A DNA stretch of 36,915 nucleotides from a virus. Numbering within the stretch: position 1 is the stretch's first letter; the number at the start of each line of letters is the position of its first letter. A model generated the notes under the pieces. The model was not told the DNA's origin and did not search any database. It saw only the letters and a list, made by a program, of their open reading frames with translations. The position numbers were made by a program, and so were the translations under genes. Positions 1 through 9,244 of this stretch are shown here, piece after piece. Where the stretch lies: the IMG/VR virus record IMGVR_UViG_3300028559_000101, positions 1 through 36,915 of that record; one strand, 5' to 3'.

Positions 1-348
1 AATGCACAGGTAAACGCTACGGCTGCTGTAGCGGCTCTTGGCGGCATGACATACTCAGGCTTTGCTGAGATCAATGCTAATGGCAATGTTGCGGTGCAAG
101 GTAGGTTAATTACCAGCGCCTTTGTACAGATTAGTGGCAATGCCTTGGTAGCTGCGAACGGATTTAAGTTTGGGCAAGAATGGTCAGTCGATTCAGCAGA
201 AGATGACACATGGACAACGCAAACGGCTGGTGATCCAAACTGGACTACGCAAAACGCTGGATCAGACACATGGACATCAGTAAACGCTGACTCTAATACT
301 TGGACAGAACAGAATACAGGGACTCAACAATGGCAACAACAAGGGTAA
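1..348 (+). CDS. Repeat-rich tail protein, C-terminal fragment (left copy)
   Basis: The reading frame is open from base 1, so the gene starts outside the window; the first ATG at 46 is internal. The visible 115 residues match the end of the complete gene at 34073-35038. The final part has short Trp repeats (DTWTTQ, NWTTQ, DTWTSV, NTWTEQ) and ends in a Gln-rich tail. It is probably a virion or tail surface protein, judged only from its position. The downstream gene starts inside its last codons. The first 45 bases differ clearly from the other copy, showing the copies are not a simple assembly overlap. Confidence 0.7.
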   Translation, partial: NAQVNATAAVAALGGMTYSGFAEINANGNVAVQGRLITSAFVQISGNALVAANGFKFGQEWSVDSAEDDTWTTQTAGDPNWTTQNAGSDTWTSVNADSNTWTEQNTGTQQWQQQG

Positions 349-1760
349 ACTTTACAGAATGGCTACCTGACCAGCCTGGCGTTGCTGGCGTAATGACAGA
401 AGCCAAGAATGTATATCCAATAGCGAATGGATATGGTGCTTTGCCGTTAGAGGTAAACCTGTCTGCCAATGCAAGCGAGAATCTAAACAACATCTTTGCC
501 GCCAAAAAGAACACTACAACATTATTGTTTGCCTCTGGCGCTACTAAGTTATTTCGCTATAACTCTGGGACTACTAACCTAACGGATGTGTCTAAGGCTG
601 GTGGATATACTACGGCAGCAGAAGATCGTACATTCTTTACCCAGTTTGGTAATGTGGTTCTTGCGGCTAATGGCGCAGATAAACTCCAAGCGTGGACTAT
701 TGGAACATCTACAGCATTTGCCGATGTGGCAGCAGCAGCGCCTACCGCAAAGTTTGTAACCGTAGTGCGTGATTTTGTAGTGTGCGCCAATACACCAGCA
801 AACCCTAACCGAGTATTCTGGTCTGATATTAACGATGAAACCGATTGGACACCAGGCGCAACAAGCCAATCTGATACACAAGACCTAGCCGATGGTGGCG
901 ATATTATGGGCTTGACTGGTGGCGAGTTTGGCTTACTGCTTACAGAGCGTTCAATCGTTCGTATGTCTTACATTGGAAGCCCGTTCTACTTTCAGTTTGA
1001 CTCCATTGCTAGGGGTCTTGGCTGTATTACAGGTAATAGCGTTGCCCAGTATGCAAGTACCACTTTCTTCTTGTCAGACGATGGTTTCTATAGCTGCGAT
1101 GGACAGGCAGTTAAAGCAATAGGCTCAGAAAAGGTAGATAAGTTCTTCTTTGCCGATGTAAACCTTAGTAAACTAAATGAGATGTCTTGTGCTGTAGACC
1201 CAGTTAAAAAGCTCGTTATTTGGAATTACACAGACACCTTTGCCGCTAAAAAGCAGTTAATTTATAACATTTTGCTAGGTAAATGGTCTTACGCAGAATC
1301 AACAGCCTCATACATTAACAATGTCTACACGCCTACACTTGCATTGGAAAGCCTAGATGTCTTTGGTACATTGGACTCATTAGGCGTTAGCTTAGACTCT
1401 CGCCAATGGGCTGGTGGCGCTTTGTTATTAGCTGGCGTATCAAGTGCAAGAGCCATCTCATTTACTGGCGCTAGAAAGACAGCATCGTTAATTACTGGTG
1501 ACTTTGGTATTCCTAACGGCAGATCAGTAGTAACCCTAGCTAGACCGATTATTGACAATGGATCAGGAAGTGTTGCCATTGCCTCTAGGGTAAACCTTGA
1601 TGACGCAATTACATTTGGTGATGCTGTGGCGGCTGATGATGAAAACAGGATTGGTCTGCGTTCTGCTGGTAGATACCATCGGATTAAGACTATCCCAAGC
1701 AGCTTATGGACTTCTGCCCTAGCCGTTGATGTAGATATTGCTCCGCAGGGAAATAGATAA
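330..1760 (+). CDS. Tail protein of 476 aa (left copy)
   Basis: Conserved podovirus-type tail/head-to-tail protein with repeated beta-strand-like blocks; no catalytic motif seen. I place the start at ATG 330 (protein begins MATTRVNFTEW). That codon is conserved in both copies and has AGGGA about 8 nt upstream, whereas the longer frame would start at a TTG here and an ATG in the other copy. Residues about 339-362 (LESLDVFGTLDSLGVSLDS) resemble a segment near the N-terminus of the upstream repeat protein, so the two neighbours share a module. It overlaps its upstream neighbour by 19 bases and its stop overlaps the next ATG (TAATG). The copy at 35020-36450 has the same length with scattered substitutions. 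Confidence 0.75.
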   Translation: MATTRVNFTEWLPDQPGVAGVMTEAKNVYPIANGYGALPLEVNLSANASENLNNIFAAKKNTTTLLFASGATKLFRYNSGTTNLTDVSKAGGYTTAAEDRTFFTQFGNVVLAANGADKLQAWTIGTSTAFADVAAAAPTAKFVTVVRDFVVCANTPANPNRVFWSDINDETDWTPGATSQSDTQDLADGGDIMGLTGGEFGLLLTERSIVRMSYIGSPFYFQFDSIARGLGCITGNSVAQYASTTFFLSDDGFYSCDGQAVKAIGSEKVDKFFFADVNLSKLNEMSCAVDPVKKLVIWNYTDTFAAKKQLIYNILLGKWSYAESTASYINNVYTPTLALESLDVFGTLDSLGVSLDSRQWAGGALLLAGVSSARAISFTGARKTASLITGDFGIPNGRSVVTLARPIIDNGSGSVAIASRVNLDDAITFGDAVAADDENRIGLRSAGRYHRIKTIPSSLWTSALAVDVDIAPQGNR

Positions 1761-2542
1761 TGTTTCGTACATTACCGAACTTTGGCTCTGATCCCCGAAA
1801 TGTGGCAGAGGTTGTCCGTCAAATTTTAAACGGCAAGACCAACAATACGGGTACGATTACATTAGCTACAGGAAACGCTACAACTACGATTTTGTACGAT
1901 GAGCGTATTAGCTCTGATACTAAGATTGTATTAGTGCCTTATTCTGCTAGTGCTTTTACAGACTCTATTCCGTATGGTGCGTTTCAAGACTCTACCGACC
2001 AAACGGCAGCAAGCACATCTGTTGCTTACCCAATGACCTTTAATACAACAGACTACTCCAATGGAGTTTATCTGTCTAACAGTAGTAGATTAAATGTTAG
2101 AAATGCTGGGGTTTATAACTTGCAATTCAGCGCACAGCTAGAAAATCAAGACAATAATCAGCATACGGTTGATATATGGTTTAGAAAGAATGGCACAAAC
2201 ATAGCTAATTCAAATAGTCAATTTACTGTACCTGCAAGAAAGAGCGCAAGCATTTTTGGTTATGTTATTGCGGCACTAAACTTCTTTGTAGAACTAGCGG
2301 CAAACGATTATGTAGAAATTGTGTGGAGAGCAGAAGATACTCTTGTTCGTATAGAGCAAACGGCAGCACAAACAAGCCCTACAAGACCAGCGACCCCATC
2401 TATTATTGCGACTATGCAAGCCATATCAGGCGGCAGTCTTAGTAATGTTTATGTCAGCGCCCAGACTCAGGGATCAGCAACAATTAGCCATTATTCCAAC
2501 AATACGGCAAATAAAACATACGGATATATTTTAGTTGGATAA
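1760..2542 (+). CDS. Tail appendage protein, possible C1q/TNF-like jelly roll
   Basis: 260-aa protein translated through a TAATG overlap with the preceding tail gene. The N-terminus (MFRTLPNFGSDPRNVAEVV) and a first domain with NTGTITL strands are followed from about residue 110 by a pattern of alternating strands (VYNLQFSAQLEN, HTVDIWFRKNG, NDYVEIVWRAED). I recognise this pattern as similar to C1q/TNF-like trimeric beta-sandwich heads in phage fibres. That assignment is by eye only. No signal peptide or membrane segment. The first 155 codons are repeated at the right end of the window, with most differences confined to the first 50 codons. Confidence 0.55.
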   Translation: MFRTLPNFGSDPRNVAEVVRQILNGKTNNTGTITLATGNATTTILYDERISSDTKIVLVPYSASAFTDSIPYGAFQDSTDQTAASTSVAYPMTFNTTDYSNGVYLSNSSRLNVRNAGVYNLQFSAQLENQDNNQHTVDIWFRKNGTNIANSNSQFTVPARKSASIFGYVIAALNFFVELAANDYVEIVWRAEDTLVRIEQTAAQTSPTRPATPSIIATMQAISGGSLSNVYVSAQTQGSATISHYSNNTANKTYGYILVG

Positions 2543-2559
2543 TTCGTTAAAATTGTGGT

Positions 2560-2955
2560 ATGCAAAAAACGCTCGTTAATCCACAAGAACTACGGCAATG
2601 GTGGGCGTTTGTTAGACCAGGATTAGAGGAAATACTCAGGAAGTCACCGGAAAGCTGGATTCCAGAAGATGTATATACAGATTGCATGAATGGCAGGTCT
2701 ATGATGTGGGTGTTCTCAGTAGACAATCAAGCAGTAGGGTTTACAGTATTAGAGCCAAAAGGCGATGCTCTGCATTGCTGGTGTGGTTGGGCAAATAGTG
2801 TTGGACATTTCAAAAGCGCAGTCGAGTGCGTTTCTGAAATTGCCAAAGCTGGCGGTAGCAGATATGTTACTTTTGAATCGTGGCGATCAGGTTGGAATCG
2901 GGTCGCTCCTAAATTTGGATTTAAACCTAAGAGTTGGGTTAAGGAGATAGAATGA
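2560..2955 (+). CDS. GNAT-like acetyltransferase-fold protein
   Basis: 131-aa protein with the shape of small GNAT-like proteins found among podovirus structural genes. It has a central strand pair (MMWVFSVDNQAVGFTVLE), a helix (HFKSAVECVSEIAKAGG) and the terminal block WRSGWNRVAPKFGFKPKSW, which corresponds to the conserved end of that fold. A canonical acetyl-CoA pyrophosphate loop (Q/RxxGxG/A) is not evident, so catalysis is doubtful. The ATG at 2560 has only a weak purine-rich upstream sequence. Its stop overlaps the next start by 4 nt. Could be a virion or assembly protein rather than an enzyme. Confidence 0.55.
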   Translation: MQKTLVNPQELRQWWAFVRPGLEEILRKSPESWIPEDVYTDCMNGRSMMWVFSVDNQAVGFTVLEPKGDALHCWCGWANSVGHFKSAVECVSEIAKAGGSRYVTFESWRSGWNRVAPKFGFKPKSWVKEIE

Positions 2956-3806
2956 GTACAGGTGGCGGTGGTGGTGGCGGTACTAATACCGTAACGAGGA
3001 CAGAGCTTGATCCAATCATGCGCCCTTTTGTCCAGTATGGACTTGAGGAATCAACACGGCTGTATCAGAACCCTGATATGCCACAGTATTACCCAGGGCA
3101 GACCTATGTTGGTCCATCGCAGCAAACTCAAGCAGCTTTAACCGCAGCGCAACAACGGGCGACTATGGGCAATCCCTTAGTTCCTGCTGCACAGCAACAA
3201 GCATTAAACACAGTACAAGGAAACTTTCTAGGTGGAAACCCTTTCTTTGAAGGCGCATTTAGAGGCGCTACTGCTGGCGCTCAAACGGCATATCAAGACG
3301 CAACTCAAGCAGCTTTATCCAACGCTAGTCGTGCTGGTCGTTATGGCTCTGGTGCTATGGGTACTGCATTAGATCGTGCTGGCGGTGTATTTGCTAACGC
3401 ACTTACAAATACTGCTGGTCAATTAGCATACGCAAACTACGACACCGAGCGAGGCAGACAACAAACTATGATCGGCGCAGCACCTGGTTTAGCTGGCGCA
3501 GATTACACCGACATTAACCAGTTGCTACAGACAGGTCAAGCCGCAGAAGGCTACCAAGAAGCTGCTATGGCTGATGCAGTCAATCGCTTTAACTTTGCCC
3601 AGCAATCCCCATATATGAAGTTACAAAGCTACTTGTCTGGCGCTTATGGCGCTCCATCAGGTATGCAACAGACTACCCCTGTTTATCGTAATCAACTAGG
3701 TAATGTTCTAGGCGGTGCATTGACTGGCGCAGCATTAGGCGGTGGCACAGGATTAGGCGCCGGAGTTGGCGCTGGTATTGGCGCAGGTCTTGGACTCTTA
3801 GGATAA
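2952..3806 (+). CDS. Gly-rich virion protein
   Basis: 284-aa protein starting by an ATGA overlap with the GNAT-like gene. It opens with a polyglycine stretch (MSTGGGGGGGTNTVT) and a conserved-looking block (PFVQYGLEESTRLYQNPDMP, then YYPGQTYVGPS). A long Ala/Gln/Gly region of predicted helix follows, and the C-terminus is a Gly/Ala-rich hydrophobic stretch (about residues 252-284). I recall similar proteins after tail genes in environmental podoviruses, but no function is established. The hydrophobic glycine tail would suit membrane insertion during DNA ejection; this is inference. Confidence 0.6.
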   Translation: MSTGGGGGGGTNTVTRTELDPIMRPFVQYGLEESTRLYQNPDMPQYYPGQTYVGPSQQTQAALTAAQQRATMGNPLVPAAQQQALNTVQGNFLGGNPFFEGAFRGATAGAQTAYQDATQAALSNASRAGRYGSGAMGTALDRAGGVFANALTNTAGQLAYANYDTERGRQQTMIGAAPGLAGADYTDINQLLQTGQAAEGYQEAAMADAVNRFNFAQQSPYMKLQSYLSGAYGAPSGMQQTTPVYRNQLGNVLGGALTGAALGGGTGLGAGVGAGIGAGLGLLG

Positions 3807-3808
3807 TT

Positions 3809-4402
3809 ATGTCAGGCATCGGATCATCTTTAGCTGATTTAGACAAAGGGGTACGCAAATCCGTGCCAGGCGGTTGGGGTACGGTTGCTGGCTTGGCTGC
3901 TGGCGGCGCTGGTTTGTATTATGGACTTGGCGCAGGTGCGGCTGGGGCTGCTGGTAGTGCTGGTGCTGCTGGCATGGGCGGTGGCACAGGGCTAACTGCT
4001 GCTGGCACTGGCGCTACTGGTTTAGCTGCTGGCTCTACAAGCGGAATTGCTGCAAGTCAAGCTGCCGCAGGTTTAGGTGGCGCTGCTGCTGGTATGGCTG
4101 CTCCATCGGCTATGGCTGCCCCTGCTGCTTTTGGAACTTTGGCTGGGGCTGGTAGTGCATCTGGTATGTTGGCAACGCAACAAGCTGCTGGTCTAGCTGG
4201 AACTACTAACCCATTTTCAATTAGCCCAAGACAGGCATTATTGGCTAATCAAATGATGGGCGGTTTATCTCCACAGCAACCACAGGGCGGTCAACAAACT
4301 TCCGTTGGTATGCGGCAAGGACAAGCACCAAATGTATCTGATCCTATTCTTGCGCTATTAGCACCTAAGATGAAGAAAAAGCAACCAATTTCACTATTGT
4401 GA
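3809..4402 (+). CDS. Ala/Gly-rich hydrophobic virion protein
   Basis: 197 aa, start 2 nt after the preceding stop. Apart from a polar N-terminus (MSGIGSSLADLDKGVRKS) and a C-terminal Lys cluster (KMKKKQ), the chain is almost wholly Ala, Gly, Ser, Thr and Met with several weakly hydrophobic glycine-zipper-like stretches (about residues 28-125). No catalytic motif. Same composition as the C-terminus of the upstream protein, and embedded in the run of candidate internal virion proteins. A role in forming the ejection channel is possible but not shown. Confidence 0.55.
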   Translation: MSGIGSSLADLDKGVRKSVPGGWGTVAGLAAGGAGLYYGLGAGAAGAAGSAGAAGMGGGTGLTAAGTGATGLAAGSTSGIAASQAAAGLGGAAAGMAAPSAMAAPAAFGTLAGAGSASGMLATQQAAGLAGTTNPFSISPRQALLANQMMGGLSPQQPQGGQQTSVGMRQGQAPNVSDPILALLAPKMKKKQPISLL

Positions 4403-4410
4403 GGCAATAA

Positions 4411-5562
4411 ATGGCAAGTTATTTAGATTACTTATTCCCACCGCAACAGCAACAGCCTGTACCCGGCTTGCTCGGTGAAGAAGATATACGGCGCAATCAA
4501 CAAATGGCGCAACGGGCTGGACTCTTAAACACAGGTTTAGGCATTATTGCTGCTAGCGGTCCAAGCCGTATGCCACAAGGTAATATTTTGCAATCTATTG
4601 CGCCTGGCATTATGGCAGGTCAACAAGCATACCAAGGCACTCTAGCGCAGCAACAGACTCAGTTAGCTGAACGCCAAAAAGCAATGCTAGAACAAGAAAA
4701 GTTAAACCAGCCTAAATATGAAAAATTAACTACTCCTAGCGGCGGTCAATCATTGGTTGAAATAGCTAGGGGTAGAACGCCATTTCGTATTGATATTGCT
4801 GGAATGGGTAGCGATGAAAAGCCTATTGAATTTAGCCCATTAACTCGTGCGTGGATGAAAAACAATTACGGAACTACTGTTTTTGAAAATTTATCATCCG
4901 ACCAGCAAAGAGCAGCAAGAAGTATTGAAGAAGCGCAAAAAACTAGAACAGCATCACTTATGGGCGGCATCAACCCGAATGCAATGCCAGTAGGAAAAGA
5001 AGGCACTAATGTTGTAGATAAAGACTTGTTAGGTATTGGTCGTGCTAGGGTAGGCTTACAAAGAACAATGTCGCAATTTGAGCCTGAGTATTTAACTATT
5101 CCCTTCCAAGCAAAAATGAAGTTGGCAACAACAACTGAGCGCTTGGGCGGCACTTTAAAGCCTGAGGATAAAGAGTCTGTAACAAAATATAGCCAATTTG
5201 TGCAAACCAGTATGCGTGATTTGAACCAATACATTAACGACATTACTGGCGCTGCTATTGGTAGTGGCGAGGAAGAAGCTCGTATTAGGGCTGGTATTCC
5301 TGACCCACAAAAAGATTCTCCTACTCAATTCCAAGCAAAGCTAAACAACACTTTAGCGCTTGGCAAGCTGTATGAGGCTCGATTAGGTTATGTTAAGAGA
5401 AACGGCTTAAAGCTGACGGATGTTCCTGTAGACTCTATTCCAGCAAAAATGCGGGCAAGGGAAGCAGAGATTATTCAGCAGCTTAAGCTAGACCCAACAA
5501 AACCAGAAGATAAAGCCGCAATACGAAGCAAGTTATCAAACGAATTCGGACTTCTTGATTAA
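4411..5562 (+). CDS. Internal virion or tail-assembly protein, 383 aa
   Basis: Begins MASYLDYLFPPQQQQPVPGL. Residues about 30-65 are mildly hydrophobic (NTGLGIIAASGPSRMPQGN), followed by a Gln-rich coiled-coil-like helix (LAQQQTQLAERQKAMLEQ, about 77-96). The C-terminal half is predicted helical and charged. No enzyme motif recognised. It lies between two other large virion-like genes with 8-nt gaps. Similar layouts in environmental podoviruses place ejection proteins here; the specific role is unknown. Confidence 0.6.
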   Translation: MASYLDYLFPPQQQQPVPGLLGEEDIRRNQQMAQRAGLLNTGLGIIAASGPSRMPQGNILQSIAPGIMAGQQAYQGTLAQQQTQLAERQKAMLEQEKLNQPKYEKLTTPSGGQSLVEIARGRTPFRIDIAGMGSDEKPIEFSPLTRAWMKNNYGTTVFENLSSDQQRAARSIEEAQKTRTASLMGGINPNAMPVGKEGTNVVDKDLLGIGRARVGLQRTMSQFEPEYLTIPFQAKMKLATTTERLGGTLKPEDKESVTKYSQFVQTSMRDLNQYINDITGAAIGSGEEEARIRAGIPDPQKDSPTQFQAKLNNTLALGKLYEARLGYVKRNGLKLTDVPVDSIPAKMRAREAEIIQQLKLDPTKPEDKAAIRSKLSNEFGLLD

Positions 5563-5570
5563 AGGCAATT

Positions 5571-7577
5571 ATGAGCGTAACTGATGAGTTATTAAGAGGC
5601 TTTAGCACTACGCCACCACCAGATCGCCAACGAGAAACGCTTAGTAGCGTTACCGATGAAATGCTTGGTATGGCTCAAACGCAAAGAGCAGAAAAAGCAA
5701 AGAAATCAGAAGCTATTGCTGATCCCCGTAGAAGCGCTGGCATTAGCACATCTTTTAAAGGTGGCGTACCAACAAACAAGCAAGACGCAATCAAGATGTT
5801 TGCGGAAGCTAGGGGTATTCCAGCAAGCCGCTACAAAGTAATTGATGGAAATATTGCGTACCAAGGCGATGACGGTAGATTCTATCGTGAAGTAGTAATG
5901 CCACTGGAAACGGCTGCTTACTATGCTCCAGATGTGCTAGAAGCTGCTCCATCCGTAGCGGCTGGCGTAGCAACTGCGCCTTTAAGCCCAGCAGTTAATA
6001 TCCCAGTAACAGGGCTAATTGGTGCTGGGTCTAATTATTTGCGCCAAAAGATTTCAGAGCAAATGACAGGTGGCAAGGTTGATCCTGTAGAGGTCGGTGT
6101 ATCTGGTCTGTTATCAGGCGCATTTGAAGCTGTACCAGCCGTTGCTAGGGTTGCTAGAGAGCGTAGATTGGCATCAGATATTGGCAGCATAGAACCAGGT
6201 CGTGTAGATCGTTTAGGCGAACTATCACGCAAGACCAATATTCCGCTAACACCAGCAGAGCTAACTGATTTATCTAGCTTGCAAGCTCAACAAAAGGTAC
6301 TGGGCAATATACCTGCTAGTTCTAAGACAATGCAGCGCTTTTATGAAAGGCGAGAAGTAGAGAACATTCAACCAGCAGTACAGGACTTCTTAGCCCAAAT
6401 CTCACGGGTAGATGAGCCTACACAAGCTGGTCAAATGGGGTTATCTGCATTACAAGGCAGAAAAGAAACGCTAGAAGCGGCTAGAGAACAAGCAACGGCA
6501 CCATTGTATCGTGCAGCGTTTGATCGATCTAAACCAGTAAATGTGTCTGATGTGGTAATGGACATTGACTCACAGCTTAAAACAGCTAAAGGTCAACAGG
6601 CGGCTACCCTTAATAAGATCAAATCTTATCTATACAGAGATGCGCCAAGGCTTGATGCACAGGGTAATGTAATTGAGCAAAAAGTATTAGAAGATCGTTT
6701 GCCAGCATTGCAAAACGCTAAGTTTAATATTGATGCTTTGTTTAAAGAGGAGTCGTTTGGAGCGTTAGACGCTAAACTCCAGCGCCAACTGCAAGGCATT
6801 CAAGAAAATCTAGTAAACGCTATGGGCAGAGAAAACCCTTTGTACTTAGATGCTAACAAAGCCTTTGCAGATTTATCAGCGCCATTAACCGAGTTTGGTC
6901 AGCGTAAGACAGGAACAAGCCTTACACAAATTAGCCCTGACAATCTAAACCAGTTTGCTAAACGTGTGTTTGAGGGTAACAGCCCAGACACTATTAGCTA
7001 TGTAAAACAACAGATAGCTTCTACAAACCCAGAAGCATGGCAAGCAGTAACACGGGCTTACCTGCAAGATACATGGGAGCAAGCATCTAAGGTTTCCGCA
7101 CAACAAAAAGGCATGAAGCTCGATGTTGGTAATGCGTGGTCAAATATTCTATTAGGCGATACCAATAGAAAGAAGATGCTGCAACGAGCGCTAGAGCCAT
7201 CACAGTTTCAGGCATTGTCTGACTTAACAGAAGTATTGCGGGCGGCGGGTAGCGTTAAAAAGCTAGGCTCTGATACTGCCTTTAATCAGCAGATTATGAA
7301 GCAAATGGAAAAAGAAGCCGCAGCCGATCCAATGAGCATGGCTGCAAAAATGGTAGGAAATGTATTATCTCCGCAAACCATTGGCACTAAAATAAACGAA
7401 TGGGCAATGGAGCGCAGTTTGGCTAGAGATGCTAGTAAGATTGCGGACATGATTACTAGCCCTGACGGTATTAAGAAGTTGAGAGAACTGCGTCAAATGT
7501 CACCAACATCTGCAAAGCGGTGGGCTGGAACTGCTCAACTATTGGGCAACTACGGAATTATTGAGCTTAAAGATTAA
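5571..7577 (+). CDS. Large internal virion (ejection-type) protein, 668 aa
   Basis: Largest protein of the ejection-like block. After a charged N-terminus there is a globular segment (about 60-105), a hydrophobic Ala/Pro/Val-rich stretch (about 117-155, including LEAAPSVAAGVATAPLSPAV), then several hundred residues of helical, coiled-coil-like sequence. I see no lysozyme or transglycosylase catalytic motif. Size, composition and position after the Gly-rich proteins and before the fibre genes fit an internal core protein that is ejected with DNA. RBS is weak (AGGCAATT before the ATG). Confidence 0.55.
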   Translation: MSVTDELLRGFSTTPPPDRQRETLSSVTDEMLGMAQTQRAEKAKKSEAIADPRRSAGISTSFKGGVPTNKQDAIKMFAEARGIPASRYKVIDGNIAYQGDDGRFYREVVMPLETAAYYAPDVLEAAPSVAAGVATAPLSPAVNIPVTGLIGAGSNYLRQKISEQMTGGKVDPVEVGVSGLLSGAFEAVPAVARVARERRLASDIGSIEPGRVDRLGELSRKTNIPLTPAELTDLSSLQAQQKVLGNIPASSKTMQRFYERREVENIQPAVQDFLAQISRVDEPTQAGQMGLSALQGRKETLEAAREQATAPLYRAAFDRSKPVNVSDVVMDIDSQLKTAKGQQAATLNKIKSYLYRDAPRLDAQGNVIEQKVLEDRLPALQNAKFNIDALFKEESFGALDAKLQRQLQGIQENLVNAMGRENPLYLDANKAFADLSAPLTEFGQRKTGTSLTQISPDNLNQFAKRVFEGNSPDTISYVKQQIASTNPEAWQAVTRAYLQDTWEQASKVSAQQKGMKLDVGNAWSNILLGDTNRKKMLQRALEPSQFQALSDLTEVLRAAGSVKKLGSDTAFNQQIMKQMEKEAAADPMSMAAKMVGNVLSPQTIGTKINEWAMERSLARDASKIADMITSPDGIKKLRELRQMSPTSAKRWAGTAQLLGNYGIIELKD

Positions 7578-7589
7578 CAGGAAAACAAA

Positions 7590-8357
7590 ATGCCAAAAAC
7601 CAAAATTAGCGAATACAGCGCAACAGCCGCAAGTAATACCGATATTAACGGGATTGATATTGCAGAGGGCTGCGCTCCTAGCGGAATAAACGATGCAATC
7701 CGTACCCTGATGAAGCAGATTAAAGACCTGCAAGCTGGTACTAGCGGAGATACTATCCCACTAACTGCTGGCGGCACAGGATCAACGACTGCTTCTGCTG
7801 CTCGTACTGCACTTGGTCTAGCAATCGGTACGAATGTCCAGGCTTACGATCAAAACCTAACTACCTTTGTCAATGTCTTTACTTTGCCAACAGCAGACGG
7901 ATCAGCTAACCAAGTCTTAAAGACAGACGGATCAGGCGTTCTAGGCTTTGCTGCGGCTGCTTCTGGCGATGTTACTACTACAGGCACACAGACCCTTACC
8001 AACAAAACATTAGAAAATCCAACAGTACAAAACTATGTAGAAAGCGTAGTCGCTATTGGAACTGTATCTTCTAGTCATACATTAGCTCTTACTAACGGAA
8101 CAGTACAGACTGCAACATTAACAGCCTCTACTGCTTGTACTTTTACAATGCCAACCGCTACTGCTGGTAAGTCTTTTGTGTTGCTGTTAAAGCAAGCAGC
8201 ATCTACTGGTAATGGCACAGCTACATTTACAGGTGTAAAATTTGGAACTGCTGGTGCGCCTACTATTACGGCTACTGCTGGCAAAATGGATATTCTAACT
8301 TTTGTAGCTGATGGTACAAACTGGTACGGCTCTATTGCACAAGGATATACACCATAA
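7590..8357 (+). CDS. Tail-fibre protein
   Basis: 255 aa. The N-terminal 60 residues (MPKTKISEYSATAASNTDIN, then GINDAIRTLMKQIKDL) are a common virion-attachment segment of tail fibres. It is followed by the recurrent fibre motif IPLTAGGTGSTTASAARTAL at about 57-76 and a Thr/Ala-rich beta repeat region with GTQTLTNKTLENPT, also typical of fibre shafts. The C-terminus looks like a compact beta domain. It is immediately followed by the polyglycine adhesin (TAATG overlap), so the two probably act together in host recognition. Confidence 0.8.
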   Translation: MPKTKISEYSATAASNTDINGIDIAEGCAPSGINDAIRTLMKQIKDLQAGTSGDTIPLTAGGTGSTTASAARTALGLAIGTNVQAYDQNLTTFVNVFTLPTADGSANQVLKTDGSGVLGFAAAASGDVTTTGTQTLTNKTLENPTVQNYVESVVAIGTVSSSHTLALTNGTVQTATLTASTACTFTMPTATAGKSFVLLLKQAASTGNGTATFTGVKFGTAGAPTITATAGKMDILTFVADGTNWYGSIAQGYTP

Positions 8358-9244
8358 TGTTTGCTGCTAAGAACTCATTTCTAGCTGGTGCTGCTGCTCA
8401 GTTATTTATAAATGCATCTACATCAGGCGCAACTGTAACTACTAGTGGTAACTATAAAATTGCAGTTTTTAATGGATCAGGATCTTTTACTGTTACAAAA
8501 ACAGGGTCAGATCCAACAGAAGGATCTGCTGTTGAATATTTAGTAGTAGCTGGCGGTGGTGGCGGAGCTGGAATATATGGCGGTGGCGGCGGTGCTGGAG
8601 GAATGCTTAGCGGGTCAAGTTTATCAATCACAGAAACTACATATACTGTTACTGTTGGTGGCGGCGGTGGCGGTACTGGAACATCTAATGTCAGAGGAAA
8701 TCAAGGATCTCCATCTGGATTTCATACTATTAGTACAACTGGCGGTGGTGGCGGTGGTGTTGCTGGCGGATCTTCTGCTGGAGATGGTGGCAATGGCGGA
8801 TCAGGGGGCGGCGGGCAAGGCTCATCAAATAGTTTTGTTGGAGGGTCAGGAACATCTGGTCAAGGAAACTCTGGTGGTAACGGATTTTATAACGCATCTG
8901 GTTATCCAAACTATATATACACTCAAAGTTCTGGCGGTGGCGGCGGAAAAGGAGCTTCTGGCACTAACGGAACAATTAGTGCCGCTGGAAATGGCGGAAA
9001 TGGAGGCAGTTCATCAATAACTGGTTCATCTGTAACATATGCTGGCGGTGGCGGAGGTTCTAGTAGTAAAAATGCTGGAGGCACAGGAGGAACTGGAGGT
9101 GGCGGCGCTGGAGTAATAAATAATGGAGGCGCAAACGGCACATCTGGCACAGCTAATACTGGAGGAGGTGCTGGTGGAGCGTTATATACTACTGGCGGTA
9201 ATGGCGGTTCTGGAATTGTAGTAATTAAATGGAGATTCCAATAA
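8357..9244 (+). CDS. Polyglycine-rich tail adhesin
   Basis: 295 aa. The N-terminal 70 residues form a beta domain ending in EGSAVEYLVVAGGGGGAG, a motif frequent in phage Gly-rich fibre tips. Residues about 70-285 contain many runs of 4-6 glycines separated by short Ser/Thr/Asn loops, and the chain closes with GGNGGSGIVVIKWRF. Stacked polyglycine helices of this type are known in receptor-binding adhesins such as T-even Gp38. The glycine runs are expected to be receptor-contacting loops. Coupled by TAATG to the fibre gene upstream. Confidence 0.75.
   Translation: MFAAKNSFLAGAAAQLFINASTSGATVTTSGNYKIAVFNGSGSFTVTKTGSDPTEGSAVEYLVVAGGGGGAGIYGGGGGAGGMLSGSSLSITETTYTVTVGGGGGGTGTSNVRGNQGSPSGFHTISTTGGGGGGVAGGSSAGDGGNGGSGGGGQGSSNSFVGGSGTSGQGNSGGNGFYNASGYPNYIYTQSSGGGGGKGASGTNGTISAAGNGGNGGSSSITGSSVTYAGGGGGSSSKNAGGTGGTGGGGAGVINNGGANGTSGTANTGGGAGGALYTTGGNGGSGIVVIKWRFQ

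Larger units (their letters stand above)
1..2225. repeat. Left copy of a 2.2-kb divergent terminal homology
   Basis: This segment aligns without gaps to 34691-36915 (constant offset 34690). It holds the end of a repeat-rich tail protein, a whole 476-aa tail protein and the first 155 codons of a third. Identity is mosaic. About 46-400 and 1900-2225 are nearly identical, whereas 1-45 and the body of the 476-aa gene differ at many mostly synonymous positions. The pattern suggests two strain haplotypes of one locus at the ends of a circularly permuted genome, or a diverged duplication. Confidence 0.9.

Noticed and set aside
8556-9020. 154-codon plus-strand frame inside the adhesin gene
   Set aside because: Low-complexity Val/Ala/Leu reading of the GGN repeats in another frame, without RBS or recognisable domain.
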